Origin: Dipteris shenzhenensis
Lineage: Eukaryota > Polypodiophyta > Polypodiopsida > Gleicheniales
DNA: 64,000 bases
NCBI GenBank assembly: GCA_047967505.1
Contig: CM106540.1
Strand: one strand, 5' to 3'
Below, piece by piece: positions 1 through 11,445 of this stretch (positions within the stretch are counted from its first letter, which is position 1; every line of letters starts with the position of its first letter). The notes under the pieces are model-generated. The model saw only the letters and a program-made list of their open reading frames with translations, was not told the DNA's origin and ran no database searches. Made by a program: the position numbers and the translations under genes.

Positions 1-369
1 GCTCTATGTCTAAATGGGCTCCATGGAAAACAACTAAATAGAGGCCAACTTCATGCATCTAGGACAAGTCGACAATCTTAAGACCTCTCGAGAACCACTA
101 GAGAACACAAAGTCTAAGCACAATACAAGGAATTATAATATGCATGTAATCCAATGTGATCACCTTGTAGGAAGAGGAAGATAGAAGAGGGATGATGTGG
201 GTAATAATTATAGGCATATTTCTAAAAGCAAGCATGCTGGTAACAATGAGTAATAGAATGTTGTCAATAATAGGGATAGCAAATAAGAGAGCATAGGAGA
301 TATAGGCAATGAGCATTGAAGAAATAGAATTTCTATATGGTGAACAGGGGAGCCAATGAGAAGTGGGAA
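1..369. other. left flank of the CACTA element, no gene
   Basis: I see no coding region here. Positions 302-355 resemble 14380-14430 on the other side of the CACTA element (shared blocks such as AATGAG and GAAATAG), so the element sits between two imperfect copies of a short local repeat. This similarity is separate from the 3-bp target duplication. Confidence 0.4.
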
Positions 370-372
370 ATA
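370..372. repeat. CACTA target-site duplication, left (ATA)
   Basis: ATA directly precedes the terminal CACTAC and matches ATA at 14380-14382 after the terminal GTAGTG. A 3-bp duplication is the family rule for CACTA elements. Three bases alone could match by chance. Confidence 0.7.
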
Positions 373-470
373 CACTACAAGGCATAGGCCGTTTTTCGAC
401 AAAAATACCGACCTTTTTTACACTAAAAAGTTTTTTTTTGACAAGTGTAAAGGTCGGTATTTACGTCGCT
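373..470. repeat. CACTA left terminus with terminal hairpin
   Basis: After the CACTAC end, an inverted repeat pairs the block around AAATACCGACCTT (from ~404) with AAGGTCGGTATTT (ending ~463), leaving a T-rich loop. Such a structure near the terminus could bind transposase or block read-through; that is inference. Confidence 0.6.
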
Positions 471-474
471 ATTA

Positions 475-575
475 GCATCAAAATAGAAATGTTGCTATAT
501 AAACGTTGCTATATAGCGACTCTGGTAAACGTTGCTATATAGCAACACTGGTAAAGCATCGCTATATAGTGATGC
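475..575. repeat. CACTA subterminal repeats, left cluster
   Basis: Several copies of a motif with core GCTATATAGC occur, the clearest being the 16-bp perfect palindrome GTTGCTATATAGCAAC at 531-546. The same motif recurs at 11446-11555 and 14155-14290, and I did not notice such clusters elsewhere in the window. CACTA elements usually carry subterminal arrays bound by their TnpA-type protein, and these are the likely equivalents. Confidence 0.75.
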
Positions 576-590
576 TTAACAGAAACTTAA

Positions 591-657
591 AAAAAACATT
601 AGTGGGGGTAAACAACACCACAGCAAGCCTTGTTTTGCCCCACTAATGTTCTTTTTT
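591..657. repeat. hairpin in CACTA left arm
   Basis: ACATTAGTGGGG (596-607) is the exact reverse complement of CCCCACTAATGT (638-649), with A/T runs extending the stem and a ~30-base loop. No gene is attached to it. Confidence 0.7.
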
Positions 658-680
658 TAGTAATTACAAAAGAATGTTGT

Positions 681-868
681 TTGTTACAAAATTTCCCTTG
701 TGAAAGGGGTGATACAAAATTGCTCAAACGAGCTGAGAGACAAGCATATACATGCCAAAGATATACAATAATTTTTGTTACAAAATTACCCTTTCGAAAC
801 GGGTGATACAAAATCGCTCAAATGAGCTGACATACAAAAGCATATACATGCCGAAGTATATACAAACT
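681..868. repeat. two ~94-bp direct repeats
   Basis: A block starting TTGTTACAAAAT at 681 recurs at 775 with the same order of sub-blocks (GGGTGATACAAAAT, GAGCTGA, AGCATATACATGCC). Period is about 94 bp with scattered mismatches. The rest of 870-1345 shows no convincing coding sequence. Confidence 0.75.
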
Positions 869-1345
869 ACTACTACTACTATTGCTCATCCGAATCGTCA
901 TCATCATGGTCGTGCTGGCCTGATCCCTAGCCCTCGTGAACTATGCCTGATCCCTGGCCTGCTGTGTAAGCCAAATCCCTCGTCATCACCGCTCACCTCC
1001 ACTGATGGGACATTCGAGCTTGTACCCTAAGAGTGAAACCATATTAATTGGAAATTAGATTGGAACTTAAAGAATAAAACAATTTAAAAAGTGAGATTAC
1101 AAGTAGGAGTAGACTTATACTATGTGAGCAGCCACCTCAGCCCAATCGACTATCGCTCCCAATGGCTCCTGCTCAATAAACCACGGCTTCGCTCCTATGC
1201 GAAACGCGCATCTCGCCTCTTTGTCTATGGAAAGGCGACCTATCGCATCTTGCTACGGGCCCAATTTATGAGAGTTAGATAAAGTGCATGCAATATGTAA
1301 TAAAACAAATAGAACAATAAATTAAATGAGAAGAAGTAGACTTAC

Positions 1346-1921
1346 CACCCATGCCTCGAATTCCAACCATCCCCCTGCACCAAAGTGCAAAGTACCTATG
1401 AATTCCAACCATCTTTTTATAGCCCTCCTCTGACTTTTGAACTTTTTGGGATGGTCCTTGTACTCCTTCTTGAAAAACTTCCACACAGCTTTGTCTGTCC
1501 AGCTAGTTTTAGCCTTCCCCTTTGCCATCGAAGTATGCAAGGTTGACCTACGATGCTTCAAGACCCGACCCATGTGCTCTTTCATGTAAGAGTTACTGAA
1601 CTCCCAATTTGGGGGGTTAGGGTATTGTCTTTTCAATTCATCGATGACTGCATTCTTCTTTTCATCATCTTGGTACCGCCAGTCAGTAGCTATGCCGCTC
1701 TTGACATGGTGGCTCATCAACTGCCTCATGGTGGCTAGCACTTTTGAGCCCTTTTTATTTTCTATTATCTCTCCAACCCTAGTGATTTCATAGGACAGGT
1801 CCTCGGGCAGGAAAGGAGGAGTCATGGGAGTGGTAGATCTAGAGTGAGGGGTGTTACTGTGAGTGCTTACGGAGCAAGGAGTAGTAGAGGGAGTGGGAGA
1901 GTGCAATGGACCTGACTGGTA
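1346..1921 (-). CDS. Transposase_24-like CACTA second protein, partial (one exon)
   Basis: This open block encodes about 190 residues. A Ser/Thr/Pro-rich start is followed by a basic core containing YPNPPNWEFS, HMGRVLKHRRSTLH, KFFKKEYKDHP and, at the end, LHFGAGGW. That pattern matches the plant En/Spm-associated protein family (Transposase_24, PF03004), thought to be the DNA-binding partner of the TNP2-like transposase. The block ends at a good donor on the minus strand (GTAAGT starting at 1345), so it is an internal exon; upstream the frame closes at TAG near 1930, and no convincing ATG is seen. The element-2 counterpart (39165-39503) shares YPNPPN, HFGAGG and a donor at the same place. It lies in the left arm, transcribed outward. 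Regions 1922-2845 upstream are Ser/Pro-rich and unassigned. Confidence 0.65.
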
Positions 1922-2617
1922 CTAGGTCTCATGACCAATTGGAGACCTGTAGGGATGTGAGTGTGCTAACTCATCTACATCTCCCGAGTCAATATAGCAA
2001 CATCGACCCTTCCTACTCTTCCTTCCCTTACGGTGGGTACGCCCAGGTGATGACCCCTCAAGCGAAGGGGCTAGAGGGGATGGCTGTCGAGTAGGTCCAG
2101 CTGTCAGTGTAGGAGAGGGAAGAGCTGAGGTCCTCTAGGATAGTAGAGAGAAGAATCTTATTGCCTCTGCATCGCTCATCTATGCGACAAACTCATCGAG
2201 ACTCCCAATGAAGCCATGGGCTACTAGTAGAGGAGTTCCTTGAGGGGTGGTCCTAGTGCTAGGTCTAAGAGGAATCTAGTCGCAAGGGTAGGCCCCTGAG
2301 GAGTCACCTGAGTGGAATCAAAGTCCTCTAGAGAGCAGAGATCATGATGTCTCCTCCTACGATGGTTTTTGTACTCATCAGATTTGCAACATGATCCCAT
2401 GTTTAAGTTGGGGGGATTGGACAAACATAGACACAAACACGAAGACAAAAAACAAACACGAGCAGGTAAGAAGCAGAAAGACAATTAATTACTTAAGACA
2501 ATTATGAAATTCAAACTCAAGAAATTATGAAAAGACAATTAATCAATTGTAAAAATTATGAAATGACATCAATGTAGAAATGATAAATATGAAAGGACAA
2601 TTATTTACTTAATACAA

Positions 2618-3016
2618 TTATGAAAAGCCAGTTTTGAAATGACAAATATTTATGAAAGACAAGTGGAATCCAAGAAGGTTTTCATATATAAAAAATATTG
2701 CCAAAAATACTATTGTTAAACAAGAGTTCTCATGTACAAAAAGAGAGTGCAATGTCTCCAAAAGTATGCTTAAGCAAAATTTGTCTCCAAAAGAGACATT
2801 CTCCAAAAATGCCAAAATAGTGGAGGAGGTGTACTGCTCTGCATTATTGTTCGAGGTACTTTCCTCCTCTGAGCCGCTAGGCAGGTCACTAGGGACCTCA
2901 TCCTCTACTTCTTCTAATATGTGGTCATCCTCTTCAAGGATTATGTACTCGCAATGAGGTTGTGTCGTGCATTCCTTAGTCATCCCTGCTCCACTACCCT
3001 TTGGCTTAGACCCCAC
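2618..3016 (-). other. unassigned open block, acidic
   Basis: An open frame of ~130 residues starts with a hydrophilic, strongly acidic stretch (IILEEDDHILEEVEDEVPSD) and ends in a hydrophobic tail that looks non-coding. It might be an upstream exon of the Transposase_24-like gene or its leader. I do not recognise it, and it may be chance. Confidence 0.2.
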
Positions 3017-3159
3017 CCATGTGCACGCACCTGGACGTTGTACTTCACACAGTGGTTATCTTGTGCAATCTTCTCTTTTACATAATCCATGCAACGTGGG
3101 GAACTGGGTTGGGGTTTAGGGAGGACACCCATGGGTGAGGGCTTGGTTGTTTCATTTAG

Positions 3160-5190
3160 AATTTGTTTGGAAAAAAAAAGAACCAAATATGGCTAAGGAG
3201 AAAAAGAAAAAAGAACCAAATGAGGCTAAGTAGAAGGAAATAAGCATAAGAATACGTATAAGCATAAGCATAAGAAGAGGGGAAAATAAGAAAAGAGTGG
3301 AAAAAAGAGAGAAGAAAAGAAAAAAAAGAGAGAAAGAGAGGGGAAAAGAGAAGGAAAAAGAAGACAGGGAAGCGATTAAAAGAGAGGAAGAGAGAAGAGA
3401 AGATGAAAGAATAAAAGGAAAAGAGGGGAAGACAGAAAGCATATGCTTGTGCTTATGCATCGGCATATGACTATATGCTCATGCATGGAAAGAGAAGAAA
3501 AAAGAGAGGGGAAAAGAAGAAAAGCATAAGCATATGTAAATGCAAGAGAGGGAAAAGAGGAGAAAAAAAGCAAATGCATATGCATATGAAAAGAGAGAAA
3601 AAGAGATGAAAGAGAGGGGAAAAGAGAGGGCAAAAATAGAGAAAGCATGTGCTTATGCTTACGCATGAGCATATGAGCATATGCTCATGCATCTACTTCA
3701 GCATATGAGCATAAGCATATGCTTATGAAAAGAGAGAAAAGAGGATGAAAGAGGGGAAAAGAGAGGGGAAAAGAAGAAAAGAGAGGAAAAAAGAGAGGGA
3801 AAAAGAGAAGGAAGAGGGGAAAAGAGAAGGAAAAAAAAGAGGGTAAAATAAGAATAAACATATGCAAATGCATATACTTATGAAAAGAGATGAAAGACAA
3901 TGAAAGGGGAAAAGAGAGGGAAAAAGAGAGGGGAAAAGAAGAGAAGGACACGATTGAAAGAGAGGAAGAGAGAAGAGAGGATGAAAGAGTAGAAGGAAAA
4001 GAGAGGAAGAGATGAAAGAGACGGGAAAAGAGAGGGAAAAAGAAGAGAAAGCAAATGAATATGCTTTTGAAAAGAGAGAAGGAAGAGGGGAAAAGACAAG
4101 GAAAAAAGAGAGGGGAAAAGAAGAAAAGAGAGGGGAAAAAGAGAAAAAGAGAGAAAGCATATGTGTATGCTTATGCATGAGCATATGAGCATATGCTCAT
4201 GTATAAGCATAAGCATATGCAAATGCATATGCTTATGAAAAGAGAGAAAAGAGAATGAAAGAGAGGAAATAAGAGAGGGGAAAAGAAGAGAAGGAAGAGG
4301 AAGGAAGAGGGGAAAAGAAGAGAAGGAAGAGGAAGGAAGAGGTGAAAAGAGAAGGAAAAAAGAGAGGGGAAAAGAAGAAAAGAGAGGAAAAGAGAGAGGG
4401 GAATAAGAGAAAAAAAGAGAAAAAGAGAGAAAGCATATGCTTATGCTTATGCATGAGCATATGAGCATATGCTCATGCATAAGCATAAGCATATGAGCAT
4501 AAGCATAGGCAAATGCATATGCTTATGAAAAGAAGAGAAAAGGGGATGAAAGAGAGGAAATAAGAGAGGGGAAAAGAAGAGAAGGAAGAGAAAGAAAGAG
4601 GGGAAAAGAGAAGGAAAAGAGAAGGGAAAAGAGAAGGAAAAAAGAGAGGGGAAAAGAAGAAAAGAGAGGAAAAGAGAGAGAGGAATAAGAGAAAAGAGGG
4701 AAAGCATATGCTTATCCTTATACATGAGCATATGAGCATATGCTCATGCATAAGCATAAGCATATGAGCATAAGCATAGGCAAATGCATATGCTTATGAA
4801 AAGAAGAGAAAAGAGGATGAAAGAGAGGAAATAAGAGAGGGGAAAAGAAGAGAAGGAAGAGAAAGAAAGAGGGGAAAAGAGAAGGAAAAAAGAGGGGGGA
4901 AAAGAAAAAAAGAGAGGAAAAGAGAGAGGGGAATAAGAGAAAAAAAGAGAAAAAGAGAGGGAGAAAAGAGAAGCAAGAAAGCATAAGCATACATAAAACA
5001 GAGGAAGCATAAGCATAAGCGAGAGCATAAGCATAAGCATATAAGCATATAAGCATAAGCATATGCAAAAGAGAGGAAAAGAAAGGGGAGGAAGAAGAGG
5101 AAATAAGAGAGGGAGAGAAAGAGCGGGGAAAGAGGGAGGAAAAGAGGGGAAGAAGAGGGAATAAGAGAAGAGAGGGGAAGAGAGGGTTCC
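3160..5190 (+). repeat. 2-kb purine (GA) tract with periodic 28-bp palindromes
   Basis: The plus strand is nearly pure A and G (units such as GAGAGGGGAAAAGA) with interspersed GCATAAGCATATG blocks. Palindromes with 13-base arms, GCATGAGCATATG and CATATGCTCATGC around an AG spacer, occur at 3663-3690, 4175-4202, 4451-4478 and 4722-4749. The last three are spaced 276 and 271 bp, so the tract is partly a ~275-bp higher-order tandem repeat. Long Ser/Phe/Leu frames on the minus strand are products of the simple sequence, not genes. The second CACTA element has a shorter version (37870-38278) in the equivalent place. Confidence 0.85.
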
Positions 5191-5692
5191 TACGCCCATC
5201 ACTACAGCTAGCGCCTTAACACTAGTTGTAGGCCAATGCAAATAACAAATATAAAAATAGGAAAAAAGAGGAAGCATTTTCTTACGTAGAAAAGTCCTGC
5301 TCGGTGTTTCGTGGACTAGCCCTACAAAAGATAGGAAACATAGCATTTTGCAGATAACTAGTTAGAGGAAGGAGGAGTTTAGAGAAGCAATTTTCCAAAG
5401 GGATTGGATTGAGGGGACAAGCATAAGCCTACAAACAAGGAGAAAGCACAAAAGGAAGGGAAAGAGGAGGAAGAGAAATACCAAAAAGAGAAGAGGTGAG
5501 TCTTCTTTCTTTCACCAAATCTCATTTTTTGTCCTTAACCTTTGAAGTCAAGCATGAAAATTAGCACATAGGCTTAGCAATGCAAGGAGAAACATGCTTC
5601 AACACTCACAAAATGAAATCTCACAAAAAATGAACCTACATTGCTTAAAGAGGCACACCTTCTTGAAAAACTTCCTTTCACACGAGCAGAGA
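5191..5692. other. CACTA internal sequence left of the nested copia, no gene
   Basis: A mixed-composition stretch continues the CACTA interior up to the copia insertion point. I see no coding region or structured repeat beyond purine-rich remnants at ~5440-5500. Confidence 0.5.
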
Positions 5693-5697
5693 GGGAG
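5693..5697. repeat. copia target-site duplication, left (GGGAG)
   Basis: GGGAG immediately before the 5' LTR equals GGGAG at 11262-11266 immediately after the 3' LTR. Five bases is the usual length for copia integrase. Confidence 0.9.
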
Positions 5698-6050
5698 TGT
5701 TGAGATATCGAGCTCCACTCGCGATATGCCAGGGTGACCGTTGTGTATTTATGTCACCGACTTGTTAGCTGGAGATGCGGTTGGTACACCGCCCACGAAT
5801 AATAGCTGGATGACAGCTATCCTTATCTACTCTAGTTTGTGGCTCAGTTAGTAAGCCACCTTAGTTAGTTGAGTTTGGTTTGAGACCCACATATAGGGTT
5901 CTTCTATTTTCTTTGTACTAGAGTTCTTTTGGCTTTCACAACTAAGAAGAGGAAAACTGTTTTCAGCCTCCACCTTTGTGTGTATTCCCCCATTGTGCTT
6001 GTGAGAAAGCTACAAGTGAGACTCCTTCCCTCTCTCCCACTATCTTCACA
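5698..6050 (+). repeat. 5' LTR of nested copia
   Basis: The repeat begins TGTTGAGATATCGAG and ends CTATCTTCACA, 353 bp. It matches the 3' LTR except at three sites (GGGTGAC against AGGTGAC; CCCACG against CCCATG; ACTGTT against ACTATT). Confidence 0.95.
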
Positions 6051-6063
6051 TGGTATCAGAGCC
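6051..6063 (+). promoter_or_regulatory. primer binding site (initiator Met-tRNA)
   Basis: TGGTATCAGAGCC directly follows the 5' LTR. It is the classic plant copia primer site, complementary to the 3' end of initiator methionine tRNA, where minus-strand DNA synthesis starts. The stretch 6064-6586 is the untranslated leader. Confidence 0.95.
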
Positions 6064-6586
6064 TTGTTCGTGGTAAGGAGCTCAAGAAAGCAAACCAAGT
6101 TCGCAGTGTCCTGGTAAGAGGACCAGTGTTGCTTTCCTTTTTCGAGTTTGGGAGCAAATCTCTGCAGGTAGCACAGCCGAAAGTGCGAGAGTGCACTGTC
6201 TCAGATTGAGACGCCCTGCACGGTGTGGCGAGAGGGCATTATATGCTGCAAGCAAGGCAAAGCCCTTGGTGACTTTATTTTTTCGATCCGAGGTCATTTC
6301 GGGCCCCATTTTGGAGGCGGAAGTTCTCCGCAGGCACTCAGAAAAAGGCCCTATTTTTGCTGTGCGACCACTATTCTGCAGGTCAGTGAAAAGTTGCCGT
6401 AGAAATTGCATCGTCTGCCTATGCGCAGAGACATTGGGAGTTGCAGATTCATGCTTGTTGCCTGTTGATGCAAAATCGTCACTAGGAAGTGACTGTGTGG
6501 TGAAATACCACTTTCGTCAGTTTTGAAGATCTGCCCGTGTGAGGCAAAAGCTGTGTTTTTTGCAGTGACAGAATATTTTGCAGGTA

Positions 6587-9500
6587 ATGGCATCTGATTC
6601 TCTTTCACAGATTGTCACTGAAAAGCTTGACAAGAACAACTTCCAGGCATGGAAGTTTAGAATGATGAATTTCTTGATGGGAAAAGGCTATTGGGAGTTC
6701 ATTACAGGAAATGAAGAAGAACCTGTTCTTCCTAATGTTCCCAATCAACAGGAAATGCAGGCATTCAAAGGATGGCGTGAGAGAGCTAGGAAAGTTATGT
6801 ACTGGCTGTCTATCAGTATTTCAGACTCCATGATTGTGCATATTCAGGATGCAAGTACGCCAAAGGTGGCATGGGATATGTTGGCTAAAATGTACAGCAC
6901 AAATACGCAGGCCAGGAAAATGCAGCTCAAGCAGGAGCTACACAATGTGCAGAGAGAAAATATGAGCATCAATGACTACCACATGAAAGTGAAGAAAATT
7001 GCGGATGCACTTGCTTCCATTGGGTCGCCAGTGGATGATGACGATTTAGTTTCTGTGACCTTGAATGGTCTAGGAAAGGATTATGCACAGTTCTGGACAT
7101 CCATTGCCGTCCGTGAAAAATTTCCTAATTTTGAGGAGTTGATTGCTCTTCTAATTTCTGAAGAGCAGAGAAATGGTGGTGCATCTTCTTCAGCAGGAAC
7201 TTCAAAAGAAGCTGTCTTCTACTCAAATGCTGGCAGAGGTAGAGGCAGAGGTAGAGGAGGCCGATCTACAGGCCATGGTAGAAATCAGAATATGCAGCAA
7301 ATGCAAGAAAACCAGTCCTATGCAGGAGGACGTGGTAACTCTAGAGGCAGGGGGAGCCAAAGAGGCTGTGGTGGATGGCAGAGAGGCCAAAATGCAAACA
7401 GCAATGTTGAATGCTACTATTGTGGCAAAATGGTTCATATGGCTAAAGACTGCTACAAAAAGCAGAATGACATTATGAATGGAAAATTGCAACAAGGCAA
7501 TTATGCATCCTCTAGTAGACAGGGTGATGACAGAAATGAGCATTTGTTTATGGTACAGCATATGACAAATTCTGTGACAAGTGCAGAAGAAAGCAATGAT
7601 GTGTGGTATGTTGACTCAGGTGCGTCAAACCACATGACAGGTCATGCTGAATGGATGCAGGATGCAAGGAAAATGGAAAAACCAAGATTTGTGGAGGCTG
7701 GTGATGATACTGCACATCCTATTGTGCAGATTGGCGAAATTCCTTTATCTATGCAGGATGGGAAGAAGAAATACTTGTCTGATGTATTTCATGTCCCGAA
7801 CATCACCAAGAACCTAGTTTCTGTTGGTCAGATGGTTGAGCAGGGCTTGCAGGTCAGATTTATTCCTCATGGATGCTTTGTTGAGGATATGAAAAAAAAT
7901 GGTTGCTTGATAGCAAAAGGAAAGAAGAAGGGCAGGATGTTTACGTTGGATGCGGACATGCCTGAATTGAGTGCAGCAATGTTTGCACATGGGACCGGTG
8001 TAGTTGCAGATATTGATATCTAGCACAAACGCATTGGTCATGTTAATATACAGCGACTTAAATCAATGCAAGCCCAAAATATTGTTGTAGGATTGCCTAA
8101 ATTCAAGGTTGCATAAATGCACAAGGTTTGTGAAGCCTGTCAATTTGGGAAACAGGCAAGGAAACCTTTTCCTAGGCATGTTCAAGGGAGTAAAAAGCCA
8201 TTGGAATTAATCCACTCTGATGTGTGGACTACTAAAGCTGCATCTATTGGTGGCTATCACTATTTTGTCACATTTATTGATGACTTCAGCAGAAAACTTT
8301 GGGTGTATTTTATGAAAAAGAAAAGTGAAGTGTTTGGGCACTTCAAAGCTTTCAAAGCTATGGTTGAAAAAGAAACAGGCCTGCAAATAAAATGCCTAAG
8401 GTCAGATGGAGGGGGAGAGTACCTCTCAAATGAGTTTGCAAGGTTCTTGCAGGAGCATGGTATAAAGCAACAATATTCATGCAGTCATACCCCACAGCAA
8501 AATGGAATTGCAGAAAGGAAAAACAGGCATATTGGAGAGGTATCTCGGGCTATGCTAAATGAAAAAGGTCTACCAGATTATTATTGGGCTGAAGCAGTTG
8601 CTACAGCAGTTTATATAATGAACAGGACTCCCACTGCAGCAATACATGGCATGATGCCAGAGGAGATGTATACTGGTAGGAAACCAGATATTTTTCATTT
8701 GAAAATTTTTGGTTGCATTGCCTATGTCCATGTGCCAGATGAGTTGAGGTCCAAGTTGGATCCAAAAGCTGAGAAGTGCATCTTTATTGGTTATTCTCTG
8801 CAGCAGAAAGGGTATAGATGCTATAACCCTTCTATTCGTAAGTTTACAGTGAGCAGAGATGTTGTTTTTGATGAGATGAGCAGCTGGTATAAACCAGTAA
8901 ATGTGATGATTGATGTAGATGAACAAAATGGTAATGCTGCACAGAATTCACAGCAGCAATCACAAAATATTAGTGGACCTGGAGTGTCCTCTAGCAGTGG
9001 TTCACATACTTCACCATGGACAGGCAGATTGAGATCAGGAGAATCTCCTCAAAGCAATGCAGAGAGTGGTATGCAAGTATCACGAAAAGGAAAAGAGAAG
9101 GTAGATCAGCCCATGTTTGATGTGAATGCAGGTCACTCTTATGTGGATGGTGAATCCAGTGGCTCAGAGCAGAGCATTGATGATGAGTTGGGTATTCCTT
9201 CTGTTGTTACACCTGGAGTAAGAAAGACCAGGGATGTTTTGAGAGCACCTGGAAGTGAGCCTATTTTGTGCAGGTCTACCAGGGTTAGGTATCCTGTGGA
9301 TAGGCTGAAATATGATGGATTTACAGCCATTCACTATGCCTATATGGTCAAAGTGATACAGGAACCAGAACCCACTTCTTTTGAGCAAGCCATGGGAAAT
9401 GAAAAATGGGAGAAAGCCATGGATGAAGAAATGGATGCCTTGGATGCAAATGCTACATGGGAATTGGTGCCTTTGCCTAGAGACAAGAATGCAATTGGCT

Positions 9501-10880
9501 GTAAGTGGGTTTATAAGATCAAGCACAATGCAGATGGTTCTGTGAATAGATACAAGGCAAGATTAGTTGTCAAGGGGTATGCACAGACATATGGCATTGA
9601 TTATGAAGAAACTTTCAGCCTGGTTGCAAGGATGGCAACCGTAAGAGCAGCCATTGCTATGGCTACATCAAAGGGATGGTCTTTACATCAGATGGATGTA
9701 AAGAATGCCTTCTTGCATGGTGATTTGCAAGAAGAGGTCTTTATGGAGCGCTAGCAGGTTATGTTCATGCTATTCATCCTGAGTTTGTTTGCAAGTTGAA
9801 GAAAGCCTTGTATGGCTTGAAGCAAGCACCTAGAGCATGGTCTGACAAGATAGGACAGTATCTTGTCACTATTGGCTTTCAGATTTCCAAGGCAGATTTC
9901 TCACTCTATGTGAGAAAAACAGAGAAAGGGATTATGCTGCTTGTCAATTATGTTGATGATTTGATCATCACAGGTGATAGTGATGAAGATATCCTTCATG
10001 TGAAAATGCTATTGAGGCAGAAGTTTGAGATGAAGGATTTGGGAGAGCTACGTTATTTCTTGGGCATTGAGGTGATTAGATCACCAAGTGGGATACAACT
10101 CTTGCAGAGGCAGTATGGATTGGACATGCTGTCTAAATATGGGATGACAGGCTGTAAGCCTATTTCAGTTCCTTTGGAGCAGAATGTGAAGCTGAGCGCA
10201 GATGCAGGTGAGCTTCTGGAAGATCCTACTATGTACAGACGTATAGTAGGAAGTTTGATTTACATGACTATTACCAGGCCAGATTTGAGCTATGCTGTTG
10301 GGTTGGTAAGTCAGTTTATGCAGGCTCCAAGGAAACTGCATTTGGATGCAGCTAGACGCATACTCAGGTATGTGAAGTCCACATTGCAGTATGGACTATT
10401 TTATGAGGCTGGGGTTCAGATACAGTTGCATGGATACACTGATGCTGATTGGGCTGGTAGTATTTCTGATAGACGATCTACCAGTGGATATGTGTTCTCT
10501 TTTGGGAGTGCTGCAGTCACTTGGAGCAGCAAGAAACAGCCTACAGTTGCCTTGTCGAGCACAGAGGCTGAATACAGGGGTGCAGCAATGGCTACATGTG
10601 AGGTAGCTTGGTTGCATAAGCTACTCTATGATATGCATCAGTCTACAGATGGGCCAGTTGTCATTTATTGTGACAACATGAGCAGCATACACTTGGCAAA
10701 GAACCCAGTCTTTCATGCTAGAACAAAGCACATTGAGGTGCATTATCACTATGTGTGGGAGAAGGTTTTACTAGGTCTTATTGATCTAGTTTATGTCAGC
10801 ACAGAGGATCAGGTACATATTCACGAAAGCATTGGGCGCAGAGAAGCTGTGCAAGTTCAGAGACCTGCTTGGTGTTGTGC
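6587..10880 (+). pseudogene. copia gag-pol polyprotein, disrupted
   Basis: The start chosen is the ATG at 6587 (MASDSLSQ). Gag ends with the CCHC knuckle CYYCGKMVHMAKDC (7412-7453). The protease carries DSGASNHM (from 7613). A TAG at 8021-8023 falls where a Trp is usual before the integrase HHCC finger, and a TAA at 8114-8116 follows; both are in frame, since the integrase block opens in the same frame. Integrase shows CEACQFGK and a correctly spaced DD35E triad (RSDGGGEY to IAER). RT begins in this frame, a TAG at 9752-9754 and an indel at about 9745-9760 shift it, and RT continues with YVDDLIITGD (9949-) and RNase H motifs (DADWAGS, STEAEY). A further indel near 10810-10825 shifts the final ~25 codons. 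Copia domain order is complete. Confidence 0.93.
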
Positions 10881-10893
10881 AGGAATTGGGATT

Positions 10894-10908
10894 GAGCTCG
10901 AGGGGGAG
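10894..10908 (+). promoter_or_regulatory. polypurine tract of nested copia
   Basis: The purine-rich end GAGGGGGAG abuts the 3' LTR start at 10909 and is the expected primer for plus-strand DNA synthesis. Confidence 0.85.
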
Positions 10909-11261
10909 TGTTGAGATATCGAGCTCCACTCGCGATATGCCAAGGTGACCGTTGTGTATTTATGTCACCGACTTGTTAGCTGGAGATGCGGTTGGTACAC
11001 CGCCCATGAATAATAGCTGGATGACAGCTATCCTTATCTACTCTAGTTTGTGGCTCAGTTAGTAAGCCACCTTAGTTAGTTGAGTTTGGTTTGAGACCCA
11101 CATATAGGGTTCTTCTATTTTCTTTGTACTAGAGTTCTTTTGGCTTTCACAACTAAGAAGAGGAAAACTATTTTCAGCCTCCACCTTTGTGTGTATTCCC
11201 CCATTGTGCTTGTGAGAAAGCTACAAGTGAGACTCCTTCCCTCTCTCCCACTATCTTCACA
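10909..11261 (+). repeat. 3' LTR of nested copia
   Basis: This 353-bp copy differs from the 5' LTR at three positions. At each one this copy has the A or T that deamination of a CG or CHG cytosine would give. Confidence 0.95.
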
Positions 11262-11445
11262 GGGAGAAGGGTGGAGAGGGAGCACAAGTGTTGGGAGAGG
11301 TGCTGGGTAGGGGTGAGGAGTGTGGGGAAAAGAGAGGAGGAAAGCAAGGTCATCGAATAAAAGGTGGGAGGAGAGATTTTTGTTTTTTCCACAATAGAAT
11401 TATGAAAGACGGCATCGCACAAGGTTTCGGGTTTTAGCCCCAAGT

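Larger units (their letters stand above)
5698..11261 (+). mobile_element. Ty1/copia LTR retrotransposon, recent, inactive
   Basis: Two 353-bp LTRs (TG...CA) enclose gag, protease, integrase, reverse transcriptase and RNase H in copia order. GGGAG at 5693-5697 and 11262-11266 is the 5-bp target duplication. The LTRs differ at only three positions, so insertion is recent. The polyprotein frame nevertheless contains two stops, a frameshift with a nearby stop at the start of RT and a further frameshift near the end, so this copy cannot make a full product. The defects may have been present in the RNA that was copied, with enzymes supplied in trans. Confidence 0.95.

Noticed and set aside
1091-1282. 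Plus-strand frame MRLQVGVDLYYVS.
   Set aside because: No motif, short, inside the CACTA left arm; other frames are equally open.
4153-4800. Regularly spaced palindromes considered as a CRISPR-like array.
   Set aside because: Spacers are purine simple sequence and near-identical, the context is a plant transposon, and no cas genes exist.
3152-5346. Many overlapping minus-strand frames of 70-200 residues rich in Ser, Phe, Leu, His and Met.
   Set aside because: They translate the purine tract and its palindromes; composition alone keeps them open, and no domain or start context is seen.
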